A DNA stretch of 64,000 nucleotides from Aristolochia californica (lineage: Eukaryota; Streptophyta; Magnoliopsida; Piperales; Aristolochiaceae): the NCBI GenBank assembly GCA_029961685.1, contig JARWKL010000010.1:1922001-1986000 (forward strand), written 5' to 3'. A model generated the notes under the pieces. It made no database searches. It was given only the letters and a program-made list of their open reading frames with translations, and was not told the origin of the DNA. Both the position numbers and the translations under genes were made by a program. Positions 46,800 to 58,017 of the stretch are shown here, piece by piece (positions within the stretch are counted from its first letter, which is position 1; each line of letters begins with the position of its first letter).

Positions 46800-48458
46800 A
46801 CCGGAAAGCAGACGCTCGATCGGGTAATTTTACCCGATTATTATTTTCTGTTTATTAAACGGAGCAAATATGGATAATACTTATGGGGGATTAGTGCACT
46901 TTAATATGGGGGATTAGTAAATTAAAATAGATTTTTACTTGTCTGAATTAATAAATATTTTTAAAAATAAAATAAATTTTATTTATTTAATTAAATATTA
47001 AAAATAAAACACTTAAACGATTTTGACTTTCATAAATATTTAATTAAATTGTTACTTTTTAATATCTAAATTCTCACTCTTTAAATATTAATTAAAACAT
47101 ATCTAATAGTATTATAATATGGGTTACATGACTAAGGAAAACCCACAAGCTGGTATCCTTATCACATAAGTCGGAAGATCAAGAAAGACCCACAAAGGCA
47201 TATTTACCTTATGGTCATGTCCTAGTTTGAGTTATATTTGTCTTTTTATTTATTTTGAGTTATTTAATTATGTTAAGACTTATCTTTTAAGTGTTAAAGT
47301 TTGGGTTTAATTGGATTCTATTACCTTTATCTATTATAAATAGAGTTTCATGTACTGTAATTATAATAAGTTTATGAAGTTAACAAAGTATTTATCTTTT
47401 TCATAAATTCAACAAAATCTAATATTAAAAATATAAGTTTATGTAAAAAATGGTATTTTATTATACAAAACTACTTTTATAGATTTAATTTTATAAGATA
47501 GTTTTATTTAAATAAACTAAAATGTATTTAAACTTGTTTTAAATTAATAATAAATTAATATTATTTAATATATATAAATGTGTATAAAATGATTAAACAA
47601 AATTTTACTTTTATAATATCCAAATGTTAATCAAATTATTAATTTTACAATATCTAAATTCTCACTCTTAAAAAAGTCATGAAATATTATTTAAAAAAAT
47701 TATATAAATAAAAAGGGTATTTTATTTTTAACTTTATTTTAGACATTTTTTTACTAAAATAAAATAATCATTAACTTTTAAATTAATAAATAATTTTTAA
47801 AATAAGTTTAAATTAATTAATTATTTAAATATATAAAAATAAAATGATTAAACAAATACTTATTTTGTAATATCCAAATACTTAATCAAATTGTTACATT
47901 TGTAATATCTAAATTTTCACTCTTAAATTAGAAATCAAATATAATATTAAATTATTAATTTATATAAAAAAAAAGGATATTTTATTATATAAAATTACTC
48001 TGATTGATTTAATCTTTATAAGATAATTTTGTTTACATATCCTGTCAATAAACTAAGATAAATTTCAACTTGTTAAATTTAATAAATAATTAAACATAAG
48101 TTAAGATTTTTTAATTTGATTAATATATATATATATAATAAAATACTTAAATAAATAATTAATTTTATTTAAATAAATAAATAGACTCTCACTCTTCATG
48201 GTCAAATGATTGTAAACTCGATTGACTCGGCCAAATTTGCCATTCAAGAAGGTTACCATGCTCAATCAGATCACTGTTGCATAAAGGAACTTCCTTTACA
48301 TGAGAAAAAAAAGAAACAGAGCAGGGTAGAAGATGAAGTAATCGGAACGTGTAACGGTATTCGGTTACTTCTCAGTTGAAGCCCACTTCTTCTGGTTACC
48401 GACTTCCTGCGATCCTTTTAGAAGTTGGGGGCACCTCTCTGGAGGGTAGAAGACGACC
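46800..48458. other. divergent HSP90-6/MAGO intergenic region, AT-rich
   Basis: Very AT-rich, with a degenerate repeat listed separately. The last 200 bp hold the MAGO promoter and leader; I see no clear TATA box there. Confidence 0.6.
46985..47930. repeat. AT-rich repeat, three copies of an aatatctaaattctcactctt unit
   Basis: The word aatatctaaatt[ct]tcactctt occurs at 47061, 47649 and 47904. Each copy is preceded by a block of the form aaatgattaaac..., ttaatcaaattgttac... The last two are 255 bp apart and align over most of that length. The first is 588 bp upstream and more diverged. The units also share ggtattttattatacaaaac-like segments. Possibly a decayed satellite or MITE. Confidence 0.6.
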
Positions 48459-51400
48459 ATGGCTGCGGACGGTCAAGGGGAGTTCTACCTTCGTTACTAC
48501 GTCGGCCATAAGGGCAAGTTCGGCCACGAATTTCTCGAGTTTGAGTTTCGGCCTGATGGCAAGCTCCGTTATGCCAACAATTCGAATTACAAGAACGATA
48601 CCATGATCCGGAAAGAAGTATTTCTAACGCCTGCTGTTCTCAAAGAATGCCGTAGAATCATAGCTGAAAGCGAGGTTGTAGTTCACTTTTTTGCCGTTTT
48701 TTCTTCTGTGTGTTTTATTTATTTTTCCCTTTCTCGTTCTATGATTTTCATGTTTGGTCTTGGTATTTTGATTACGAGTTTTCAGATAATGAAGGAGGAC
48801 GACAATAACTGGCCGGAGCCTGACCGTGTCGGGAGGCAAGAGCTGGAGATTGTGATGGGGAACGAGCATATCTCTTTTACTACTTCAAAAATAGGTTCTC
48901 TTGTTGATGTTCAGAGTAGCAAAGATCCTGAAGGGCTTCGTATTTTCTATTACCTTGTTCAGGTTGGTATTAACTTGTTTTTCTCCCTCTTTTTCTGTCC
49001 ATGCTTTGTCTGCTCTCTTTAGATTTATTGTCCTTGGTTGTCTTTTCATTTAAAACTTTGGATTTTATAGGAATTATTATTTGGTTTTGTGACGAATCAT
49101 GTCCTAAGAGCTGTAGTATGTTTCTGTGCTGATTATTTCTCATTTTCTCTTTGTCGGCGGGGTCATTGGCCAGTTCCCAACTATGCTATCGGCTGCTTGT
49201 AAAAACTTAGTATTTCTTATTTGTTGGATGGTGCAGCCATACAAAAATTTGCACTTAAGAACTATCAAGACAAATTTCTGTTATGTTTTGTTTGACAAGG
49301 TTTGCCACATGAGCTTGGTAAGGATTTGAAACATCATACTAGAGAACTTGTAGTAAGGTAAAAAGGTAGTAGCTCCGGTGAGATAGTCTCACATGGATTT
49401 ATGGTGCCCTCAACCTAATATAAGAACTCAGGTTAGACATCTCTGCTCTAAGTTCAAACTTTTGAGTTGAATGCACTTTTGCATGGTATTAGAGCAAAGA
49501 ACGATGGGTCTCCATCCGATGTGATCCTTGTGTTTTGAGCTACAAAGAAGGCTTGCATGGAAGGGGAAGTGTTAATGATGGTCCTATACAAGTTTTAGAG
49601 TGATCCACATCTCAGCATAGGAACTTGGGATGGAGCACTCCGCACTAAGCTTGAGCTTTTGAGCTGGATGGCTTTAATCATGGTGTTGAAGGTCTTTCTG
49701 TCCAATGAATTATATCATTTGGTGCTTTTGTTGCGCTTTTTGGACCATTAGGATTTAGGAGGCATGCAATCTGGACTTACCACAAATTGGACTTTTTGTC
49801 ATTTTCTCAGGGTTTTTTTCTTTGGTTTCTCTTTCTTAGTTGCTCACAGTTTGGATGGTTAACCTAAACATTAGCTGTATCAGTTTGAACTGGTGGGTTC
49901 ACCAAGGGCAGAGATCTAGTGTTTCCTGTCTTTAGCATTGTGATATACATATATTTTTTTGTTGACTATTCTATCTTCACCTAGAGGCAAGGAATGTGTG
50001 GATGTTGATATCGAGTCATGTTAGTTTTTCATTGAGTTGCAAATTTGATGTAGGATAACCACATATATCATCAGAATAATAATATGAGTGTTACTCTTTT
50101 TTTTTTAACACATAGTAGACAGCACATTATGTAAAACCACATGATTGAATTACTGCACTAAGTCTATCAAACTATGCTCAAGGAGAGGATGTTTGAGCTC
50201 CACATATCGAGTTCTTCAACACATATACCTGATTCTCCCCTGAAGAAAAGTGTGTGTGATTTCAATCTGAAATAGAGGTCAATCAAGATTAACCGCCATA
50301 GATAGTATTACATGAACGCAATTACCTTTTTACACTAGAAATTTTTTTTATAAGAATCTTTCTGAAAAAAAAAATTATAAGATCTTTCCCTTTGACAACA
50401 AGATGGACCTTGAGTCTTTAATTCAAGCTATTAGGATGCCACTTAAATGGTGAAGACTCACTAACAATCAATAACACACTTACCATTTAGCAGTCAAGTG
50501 CAAAATTTTGCTCTTGGATAAGGCTGCCATTTCCTCTTCTATAGTTGTGTTCCAGCCAAAATGAGAAAAGGTCTTTACAGGATTTCTTGAACTAGAAATA
50601 GAATCTATAGAATTAACCAAGAAATGCATAGGAGAGAATAATTAGGGAATACGTTTGTAGCACTAGGATACTCTGTAGTACATTATTGTTCTTCATGAAG
50701 AGCAATAGGGCAATCATCTGGTCCAAACAGAATTGGGGCATCACTACGAAGAGATGGTGATGATGACAAAGCTCGAGACTCACCCAAAAAGCAGGTGATG
50801 GCAAAGTAGGAGGATCACAAGAACCCTTATCTAATAGAACACCACTATCTGGTTGTTAGTACGTTGTCCTCAGTTAGACCCTGAGTGGCTTTGAAGGGGC
50901 TACATGAGAAGGAACCATGCGAACTACTTTGAAACTAATAGATAAGGTTGGTCCTTTAGCTGCTTGCAACTTGCTTCCAGCACAACCATTGCTTATATCA
51001 ATATTGAATTCTCTCTGTTGAAAAATCGGATTAAGAAATTGTAATTTGTGTTAGATTTGTTATATATTGTTGTGTTATTGATGGCACAAATCGTCAAAGG
51101 ATTGAAGCTTCTTGTTGCTGCTTGTGACTTTCTTGCTACTCGATTTTTGTTACTTTCGATGCTAATTTCTCTTTGCAGAAAAATGGGATTGATAAAAAAT
51201 TTATCGTGTTGGAAAGTAGACTCACAAAACTTTTTCTGCACGGTGTTAATTTGTGATATAAAAATCGTGGGATGTAGATATGAAATTGGAGGGAAGAATT
51301 GATCTGATACCTCTTGATACCTCTTAATCATGCTTGAATCCTTGAGCACTTCTCTTCTTCTTCTTAAATAAGAATTAATTACAATCCTTTTAGGACTTTG

Positions 51401-54400
51401 AAAACTAAATTAAATAACTTCTTACTTTTGAGAAATTTCCTACTTCTACATAACTCCTATTCCTAACGTAATTTGCTCCAGAGAGACACTTCCCTAATTC
51501 ATAATATAAGCCAAGCCAAGTTGGTGCCTCCTTTTTAAGCTTTCTCATTTACCCTTCTACTTATAAGATACTTACGAATAAGCCCATTATTATTCATGTG
51601 CTATCATTGCATCCCTCTCACATGATCTTGGCATGGATAGATGTTTGTTCCAAATGAAGGATAAACTAACACGTGCCAGATGCCATAAGGAATCGAATGT
51701 GATATTTTGCACAAAAACTTGGGAGGGGCCTCCACTTTTTGAAGAAAAGAGTTGAGTAAGAATACTTGCTAGTAGTCTGTTGGGGTAGGTTGTCTTCACA
51801 CCTATAACGTAGCATTCAACGTGTGACTAGAGGTCACCTACAAGTTGGTGGAGTGTAGAACTGATGGGTCCTTGTGAAGCTCTACCCCAAGGAAGTTAAC
51901 ACAAGTTAGATGTTGTTGAGGTTTAATAAAAAGATGGGCATTGTCTTGGATTCATCAGGTGTAGCACAAGGGATCAACGAGAGTAAGCTTTCAGGACTCT
52001 TTGACAGGACGATCTCTACTACTAGTGAGTTAGGTTTCTCGTGCAAACAAGTTACAACTCCATCTTGCATCTCCTCTAGTCACGGTAGCAATATGTTTTC
52101 ATCTATTGTAGTCTCAAGTGAAAGACTATTGGCATGGGTTGAGCCTATACTATAGTGGAGGGAGATTTTTAGCTTGTTTTCATTTTCCTCCTAGAGATTC
52201 CTTTGCTCTTCTTCCATTTGAAGATAAAGAAAATCAAATATGGCACAACAAGGTTGGAGGGTGCCATCATGTAGGGAAGAGGAGTCTCCAAAGTGAGAAT
52301 GTTGAATAGGAGGGTGTATGACGGGGAAGGAAGAGTGTGACTGTGGCTGGAAGATTTTTGAAAGTAATGATGATGAGGAATACGATTGAGAGGTGGGTTA
52401 TGGTGAAAGTGTAAAAACGTGGGGGTAAGGTGAAGCAAGTTGTGAGGGATGAGTGGTGAATTGTGAAATAGATTATGTGTGGCAGGCGAGGGCCGTTTAG
52501 TGGGTGAAGGGATATGGACTTGTGGGAGGTATAGGAGGGTGGTTTCCATTGGTGATAGGTGGGGAAAAGGGGTTACCTCTTTTGCTGATTTGTGAGTGGG
52601 AGGCTGGCCAAGAGTCTAATTTATTTAGCTGAACAAGTGGGACTGCTATCTTGGAAAAAAGTTTCTTGATATGAACTATTTAATTCAAACATAACATTCT
52701 TCTCTATACTTAGAACCATAAAAATTTTGTTTAGCCACTCGCAACTTGCTTCTAGCATGACCTTTAACTTCTTCCAACTTTAATTTCACTCTAGAGAAAA
52801 ATTGGATTAAGAAACCATTTTTGTGTTAGAAACTAGACTCATCTATCTTTCTTTGGAGATATGATTCACTATATATCTTGTTGTTGATGGCACAAAATAT
52901 CAAAAGATTGAGGCTTCTTGCTATTGCTCGTAACTCTCCTGTTACCCAATCTTCACTACCTTTGATGCTGATTTTTATTTGGATTAATTAAAGTTTTGTT
53001 TTGTTGGAAAGTAGACTCAGAAAGTTTTCCGTAAGTTATAATTTTTAATATAAAAATCATAGGTGAAGGATGAGGGAAGAATTGCTCTGATACCACTTGG
53101 TATAAAGCCCTTGATATCGAATAGGGTTTGCACGAATTTAAGAGAAAGAGAGAGATAGGAAGAATTCTAATAGCTATAAAATTGACAAGAAGATAAAAAA
53201 TAAACAAGGGTTTGAATCTAACCTGTTTTAGCCCTTTTCCTTTTTTAATTCTTTTAGTACTTCAAAAATTAAATTAAACACCTTTGTATCTCTAAGCAAC
53301 TTTCTACTTCTAAGTAACTCCTACTCCTAGCTTCCTACTTCTACTTAAATTTCTACTTTGAACCTTATTTTTTTTTCCAAATGAGAGTTTCCCAATTCAT
53401 AATGGAAGCCAAACCAAGTTGGTGCGTCCTTTCTAAAGTTTTTAATCTAGCCTTAATGATAGCACAAGGCATACCTATAATTACTTTTTAAGTAAAATGG
53501 CAGAATTGAAAATTTAGAAAGGAGATACCAACTTGGCTTGGGTTCCATCTTGAATTAGGAAAGTCTCTCATATTGAACAAATTAGGCTAGGAGCAGAATT
53601 ACTTAAAGAATAAGAACTTAGGAGTAGAAGTTACATAAAAGTAAGATGTTGCTTAGAAGTAAGAAGTTGTTTATTTTAGTTTGTGGAGTCCTAAAAGGAT
53701 TGTATTTAATTCTTATTTACGAGGATGAGGAGAAAGATTGAAGTATGTTGGATTCAAGCCCTACTTTACTTTTTAGTCATCTTGTTAAAATTTTAGTTGT
53801 TGGAGTTCTCTTTATCTCTTTCTTTCTCTCAAATGGGTGCAAACCCTATTCTTAATCTATGGTTCTACATCAAGTGATATCATAATAGTTTTTCCATACA
53901 ATTTTTATATTACAAGGTATAATTTTTATATTACAAACTATACCCCGGTATAAAGCTTTAGGAGTCTACTTTCTAACAAAACAAAAATTTTATGAACCCA
54001 ATTTTCCACAAAGAGAAATATGGCATCAAAAGCAATAATGGTTGGGCAATAGGAAGGTTACAAGCGGTTGCAGGAAACATTAATCTTTTGACACTTTGTG
54101 TTATCAATAATGAGACTTTACATAACAAATTATATCTCCAAAGAAAGATATGTGAGTCTAGTTCGAATATGAGAAACGGGGTTTCTTAGTCCGACTTTTT
54201 ATAAAGAGCAATCAAAGTTAGAAGAAGGAAAAGTTGTACTAGAATCAAGTTGCGAGTGACCAAACACAAATTTTATAACTCAAAAGTATGGAGAAGGATG
54301 TTATGTCTGAGATGAATACAAAACAAAGAACTTTTCCACCAAAATAGTAGCCTTGTTTGCTCGGTTTGATAAATTATACTCTCGGCCTCCCTCCCATTCA

Positions 54401-56896
54401 TGAATTGATGAAAGAGGTAGCATTTTTCCTTCACCTGCCACTCTTCTAACCCTTCCACAAATCCGTCTACCTTCACCTATCAAACCACCTTCGCCTACCA
54501 CATGTAACTTATTCTATACTTCATTATTATTCCCTCACACCTTGTTTCACCTTACCCCTCATCGTTACCCACCTCCTAGTCGTATTCCAAGTCATCTCTT
54601 TCACAAGTTATCCTACCACAACCACACTCCTTCCCGCTATACACACTCCTCTTCAACATTCTCATTTTAGGAGACTTCTCTGTATCACATAATGGCACCT
54701 TTCGGCCTTGCCATGCCAAACTTGATTTTCCTCTTATCTACTACAAGAAGACTACAAGATTGTCTTAGAGGAAGATGAAATTGGATTGGAAATCTCCTTA
54801 CATGTTCTCTTCGCTATAATGCAACCATCAACCATGACAAGCAGTCCTCCAATTGAGACTACAATGGAAGAAAGTATGGCACCACCTCCACTAGAGAAGA
54901 GGCAAGATGTAGCTATGACTTGTTTGTACAAGAAGGCTAACTCACCATTAGTAGAAATTGTCCAATAAGAGAGTCCTGAAAGTTTCCTCATATTGATCCC
55001 TTGTGTTGAGACTCATGAACCCCAAGACAATGTCCATATCCTTACTAAGGCTCAACAACATCCAACTTGTGTTAACTTCCTTGGGGTAGAGCTTCACAAG
55101 GACCCCACTGGTTCTACACTCCATTAGCTTGTAGGTGATGTTCAGCTACAAGTTGAACGCTTCGTTATCTGTGTGAAGGCAAACATTTTCCAAGGAGCCA
55201 ACCAACAAGTATTCCTACTAAACTTTTTCCTTCAAGAAGTGGAGCCTCTGCTTAGGTTCTTTTGCATGAAATCAGGTTCGATGTTTTTAACTCACTTGCC
55301 AATTGATTCTCTCTCAGGAGCAGACATCTATCAAAGGCCGTGACCATGGGGCAATGGATGGCAAAAAAACATCGATTGTAGTCGAACCTTGAGAGGGTGC
55401 AATGATAGCACACAATAATAAGGGACATGTTTGTTATTGCATTATTTGTAAAGTTTAGACAAGTAAGTTTAAAAATGAGACACCAACTTGGCTTAGTTTC
55501 CATTATGAGTTAGGGATTTTTCATGTGTAACAAATTAAGTTAGGAGTAGAAGTTATTTAAAGGTAAGAAGTCAGGGGTAGAAGTTACTTGGAAGTAGGAA
55601 GTTGCTTAGAAGTAAGAAGTTGTTTAATTTAGTTTTTTGGAGTCCTAAAAGGATCGTAATTACCTTTCCTTGAAGGCGAATAACAGAAGCAACTTGTCTA
55701 CTCATTGATTGCAGCTCATCTGTTCAAGATTTTTATTGGGAATCCACAGCAGGAGAAATTCTTTTATGAATAAAGTTCTAGAAATATTAAAATGGATTAA
55801 ATTCAGGTTGAACATTCCTTGACACTATGAAAGATGTCTAGGAATCACATAGGGATGAGAATGTACTAAACTACCTATTGTGGTAGGCCCCCTCTTTTTC
55901 AGCTTAATTTTTTCCAATCGGATTGGCCTCCCCCTGTCATTCTGTTGAGTTACTCAAAGACTTTTGAGCTTCACTTTGTTAAGGCCCTGCAGGTACCTCC
56001 TCTAGGAAAAGACTAGTCCTTCCTCTCATCTGCTGTCTATTACAGGTCACAAACTCGTCATGGAAACTTTGAAAAGTTTGTTGCCTTTTCTGTTTTAAGT
56101 GAGGCATCTTGTGAAGGGTGACCACTTGATGGCCTCCTCTGGGGCATTATGAAACTCTTCCTGAGATGACTAGATTTTTCAATTGCAAAAATGAACTAAT
56201 TCAACAAAAGAAAACTGAAACTTTGGACAATGTGATTCATCTAAGGCAGAGTTCCATGTGCTCCTTTGCAGTCTTTGGGTTTTCCAGGAGGATTATTCTT
56301 GTCCATTAGTGGTTGAGGGAGAATCTTTAATGGTCATTTCTTGATTTATTACTGGGAGGAAACCCCTGTGGAGGGTTTTCTTCACATTATTATGAGATCA
56401 AGGAGCTTTGTTGTCAGCAACAAAATTCGTTGGGTTCATGCAATTTGTCATAGAATTGCTTTGGTAAATCTTTTTGTGGGGAATTTATCCTCTTTTGATG
56501 TTAATTTTATTTTTTATTTATTTATTTATGGTTTGGTTAATCTTTAGCCCATCCTTTATATTTTTGGTTTTTCTCTATGAAATTCTAATCATACTAAAAA
56601 AAAAAAAAACTGAAAATTGTAATTTCTTTATCTGATTGGTGCAAACTCATTCAGACAGCTTGCAGCTTGACAATAGCAAACTTTTAACCCCAGAATATGG
56701 CTGTATACCTTGCATTTCTGCCACTTGATCTTTATTTCGAACAGTTTTCCATTCTTATACCTCCATATAAATTAATAGTATTGTTATGGGTTAATTCAGG
56801 TATTGATATCTGTCTGCCGGTGGCATGTGGTTGCAGGACTTGAAGTGCTTTGTGTTCTCCCTTATTGGTCTGCATTTTAAGATCAAACCCATCTAG
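48459..56896 (+). CDS. MAGO: MAGO NASHI, exon-junction complex core protein
   Basis: 150 residues, the exact length expected for plant MAGO, in three exons: 48459-48674 (72 codons), 48786-48962 (59 codons) and 56837-56896 (19 codons plus TAG). Exon 1 encodes [20 protein letters not shown] and [20 protein letters not shown]. Exon 2 encodes [39 protein letters not shown] and [13 protein letters not shown]. Exon 3 encodes [19 protein letters not shown], the conserved C-terminus. MAGO binds Y14 in the nucleus and marks spliced mRNAs. Each exon is intact and in frame, so the gene looks functional. Intron 2 is 7874 bp, because it is packed with retroelements (see 49348-55680). I found the last exon by its protein match; the acceptor is ttgcag. 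Confidence 0.95.
49348..49700 (+). mobile_element. TRIM-like element with PBS and polypurine tract in MAGO intron 2
   Basis: Two LTR-like copies: the first ends shortly before a primer-site variant tggtattagagc (49484-49495). The second begins TGTTAATGATGG at 49570, straight after a purine run (ggaaggggaag). The copies share ccaca-like starts and an aagttcaaacttttgagttg / aagcttgagcttttgagctg block followed by gaatg/gatgg. Total length is about 350 bp, with no coding capacity. The outer ends are approximate. Confidence 0.6.
50950..51305 (-). mobile_element. leader fragment of an LTR element (tandem piece)
   Basis: Homologous to 52740-53083, the internal leader next to the primer site of the neighbouring element: attgatggcacaaat.tcaaa, ggattgaagcttcttg and ttggaaagtagactca all recur. 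It follows an LTR and a decayed primer site (ctgatacctc at about 51300). A leader beyond a 3' LTR implies a tandem or nested copy. Confidence 0.55.
51306..53456 (-). mobile_element. LTR retroelement, left member of a head-to-head pair
   Basis: On the minus strand the 5' LTR (about 53456-53098, start truncated) ends in TATACCA and is followed by TGGTATCAGAGC at 53095-53084, an exact copia-type primer-binding word. A leader and about 1.1 kb of interior with only short, unrecognised His/Pro-rich frames follow. The 3' LTR starts TGATAGCAC at 51606, after a purine-rich gagaggga. No gag-pol domains, so it is a non-autonomous (LARD-like) or gutted copy. Confidence 0.65.
53457..55680 (+). mobile_element. 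LTR retroelement, right member of a head-to-head pair
   Basis: Plus-strand 5' LTR begins TGATAGCACAAGG at 53457 and runs to about 53872. A decayed primer word (tgatatcataat) follows, then leader, then interior homologous to the left element in inverted orientation. A 3' LTR beginning TGATAGCACACAA at 55403 after a purine run (gagagggtg) is recognisable to about 55680. It abuts the left element's LTR without spacer, making a palindrome of roughly 2.2-kb arms. By eye the arms are about 70-80% alike. Confidence 0.65.
55681..56836 (+). other. distal part of MAGO intron 2
   Basis: No recognised element. Short open frames, for example at 56341-56547, show no family match. The last 80 bp contain the T/G-rich acceptor region of the intron. 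Confidence 0.5.
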
Positions 56897-58017
56897 ATCT
56901 CAGCCAAACTTGTCCCATTTAAGATAACACTTTATTAGGTTGAAGGATGTGACTTGGAGAGTTGACGAATTGTTTCAATGTATCTGTTGGATACACTGAG
57001 ACTGGCTTTACTGGTTGTGATGTTTCATTTGCTGTGGCACTTATTTGCACAGTGAAAAGAGGAGGTTCTTTCTTCTGCTGTATGAAGTATGAAAACTATC
57101 TTCTTCTGAGTAAATTGGTAGGGATCTTTGCCATCCATTACTTCTCTAGTTTCTTCTTTACGATAATTGCAGAGAATACAAAATGGAAGAAGGGCAAGGG
57201 GTGCGACCCCCTCTTCTCTGTTTGGGGTAGGGGTTCTCTCCCACCTATGTGGGAAAGAGGGGGTGGGAAGGAGAGGGGAGCCATACCTCTTCCATACCCT
57301 TGCTTCCTAGGGTTGGCCTCACTCCATCAACTCTCTTCTCATTAGAGCATAGGAAGCCCGCATATTGCTTTTTTTTTTTTTTTTTTTTGAAAAGTAATTT
57401 TAACCTTAAAATTTTATAAATATTTTATATTAAATATCATTAAAATCTTGTTATTCAAGCAAATTGTACAATATTTATAATATTTTTCGTAACTTATACA
57501 AAATTATACTATATTAAAATCTTAAAATTATATTATTAACTTTTTTCTTAATTATTATACTATAATAAAAATATGTTTTATTTGATAATCACGAAAATAC
57601 ATATAACATTAAAAAGTATATTATATTATTAAAAAAAAAACACGATGAATCAACCTATGACTCAACAGGGTCGAGTTAAGATTTGGTAAAGGCTGGGTGG
57701 ATCCCCTTGACTCAGCTTGAACCCTACCTATATTTCTAACTTTTCTTCAGATACACATTTCCGACAAAAGTACTAACAAAGCTTGAGAAGAAAAAGGAAA
57801 ACCCACTTGTTGGTGCACCTATCAGCTTCTGTGCCCCAATTTCCAAAAAGGCTTAACACAAGATTTTTTTTTTTTTTTTCCCTAGATTGCCACCTGCAGA
57901 GTTACATTCTGGGTAATTGAATACATACACTGAGGCAAGTAAAGAAATTACGTTACTGTAAGGGCGCCTTCAAACTGCATAAGTTCATCCTGGGTGATTC
58001 TCGTTTTCTGTTTCTCC
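56897..58017. other. convergent 3' region between MAGO and the CBS-domain gene
   Basis: MAGO 3' UTR at the left. A G/C-rich patch (57195-57310) and an AT-rich patch (57365-57640) hold no recognised gene. Confidence 0.55.

Noticed and set aside
52169..52549. 126-codon His/Pro-rich minus-strand frame
   Set aside because: It lies in the LTR element interior in MAGO intron 2. The inverted copy does not preserve it, so it is not taken as a host gene.
57195..57345. G-rich patch with a C-terminal piece of a 127-codon frame
   Set aside because: Simple G/A-rich composition and no domain. It lies downstream of MAGO exon 3.
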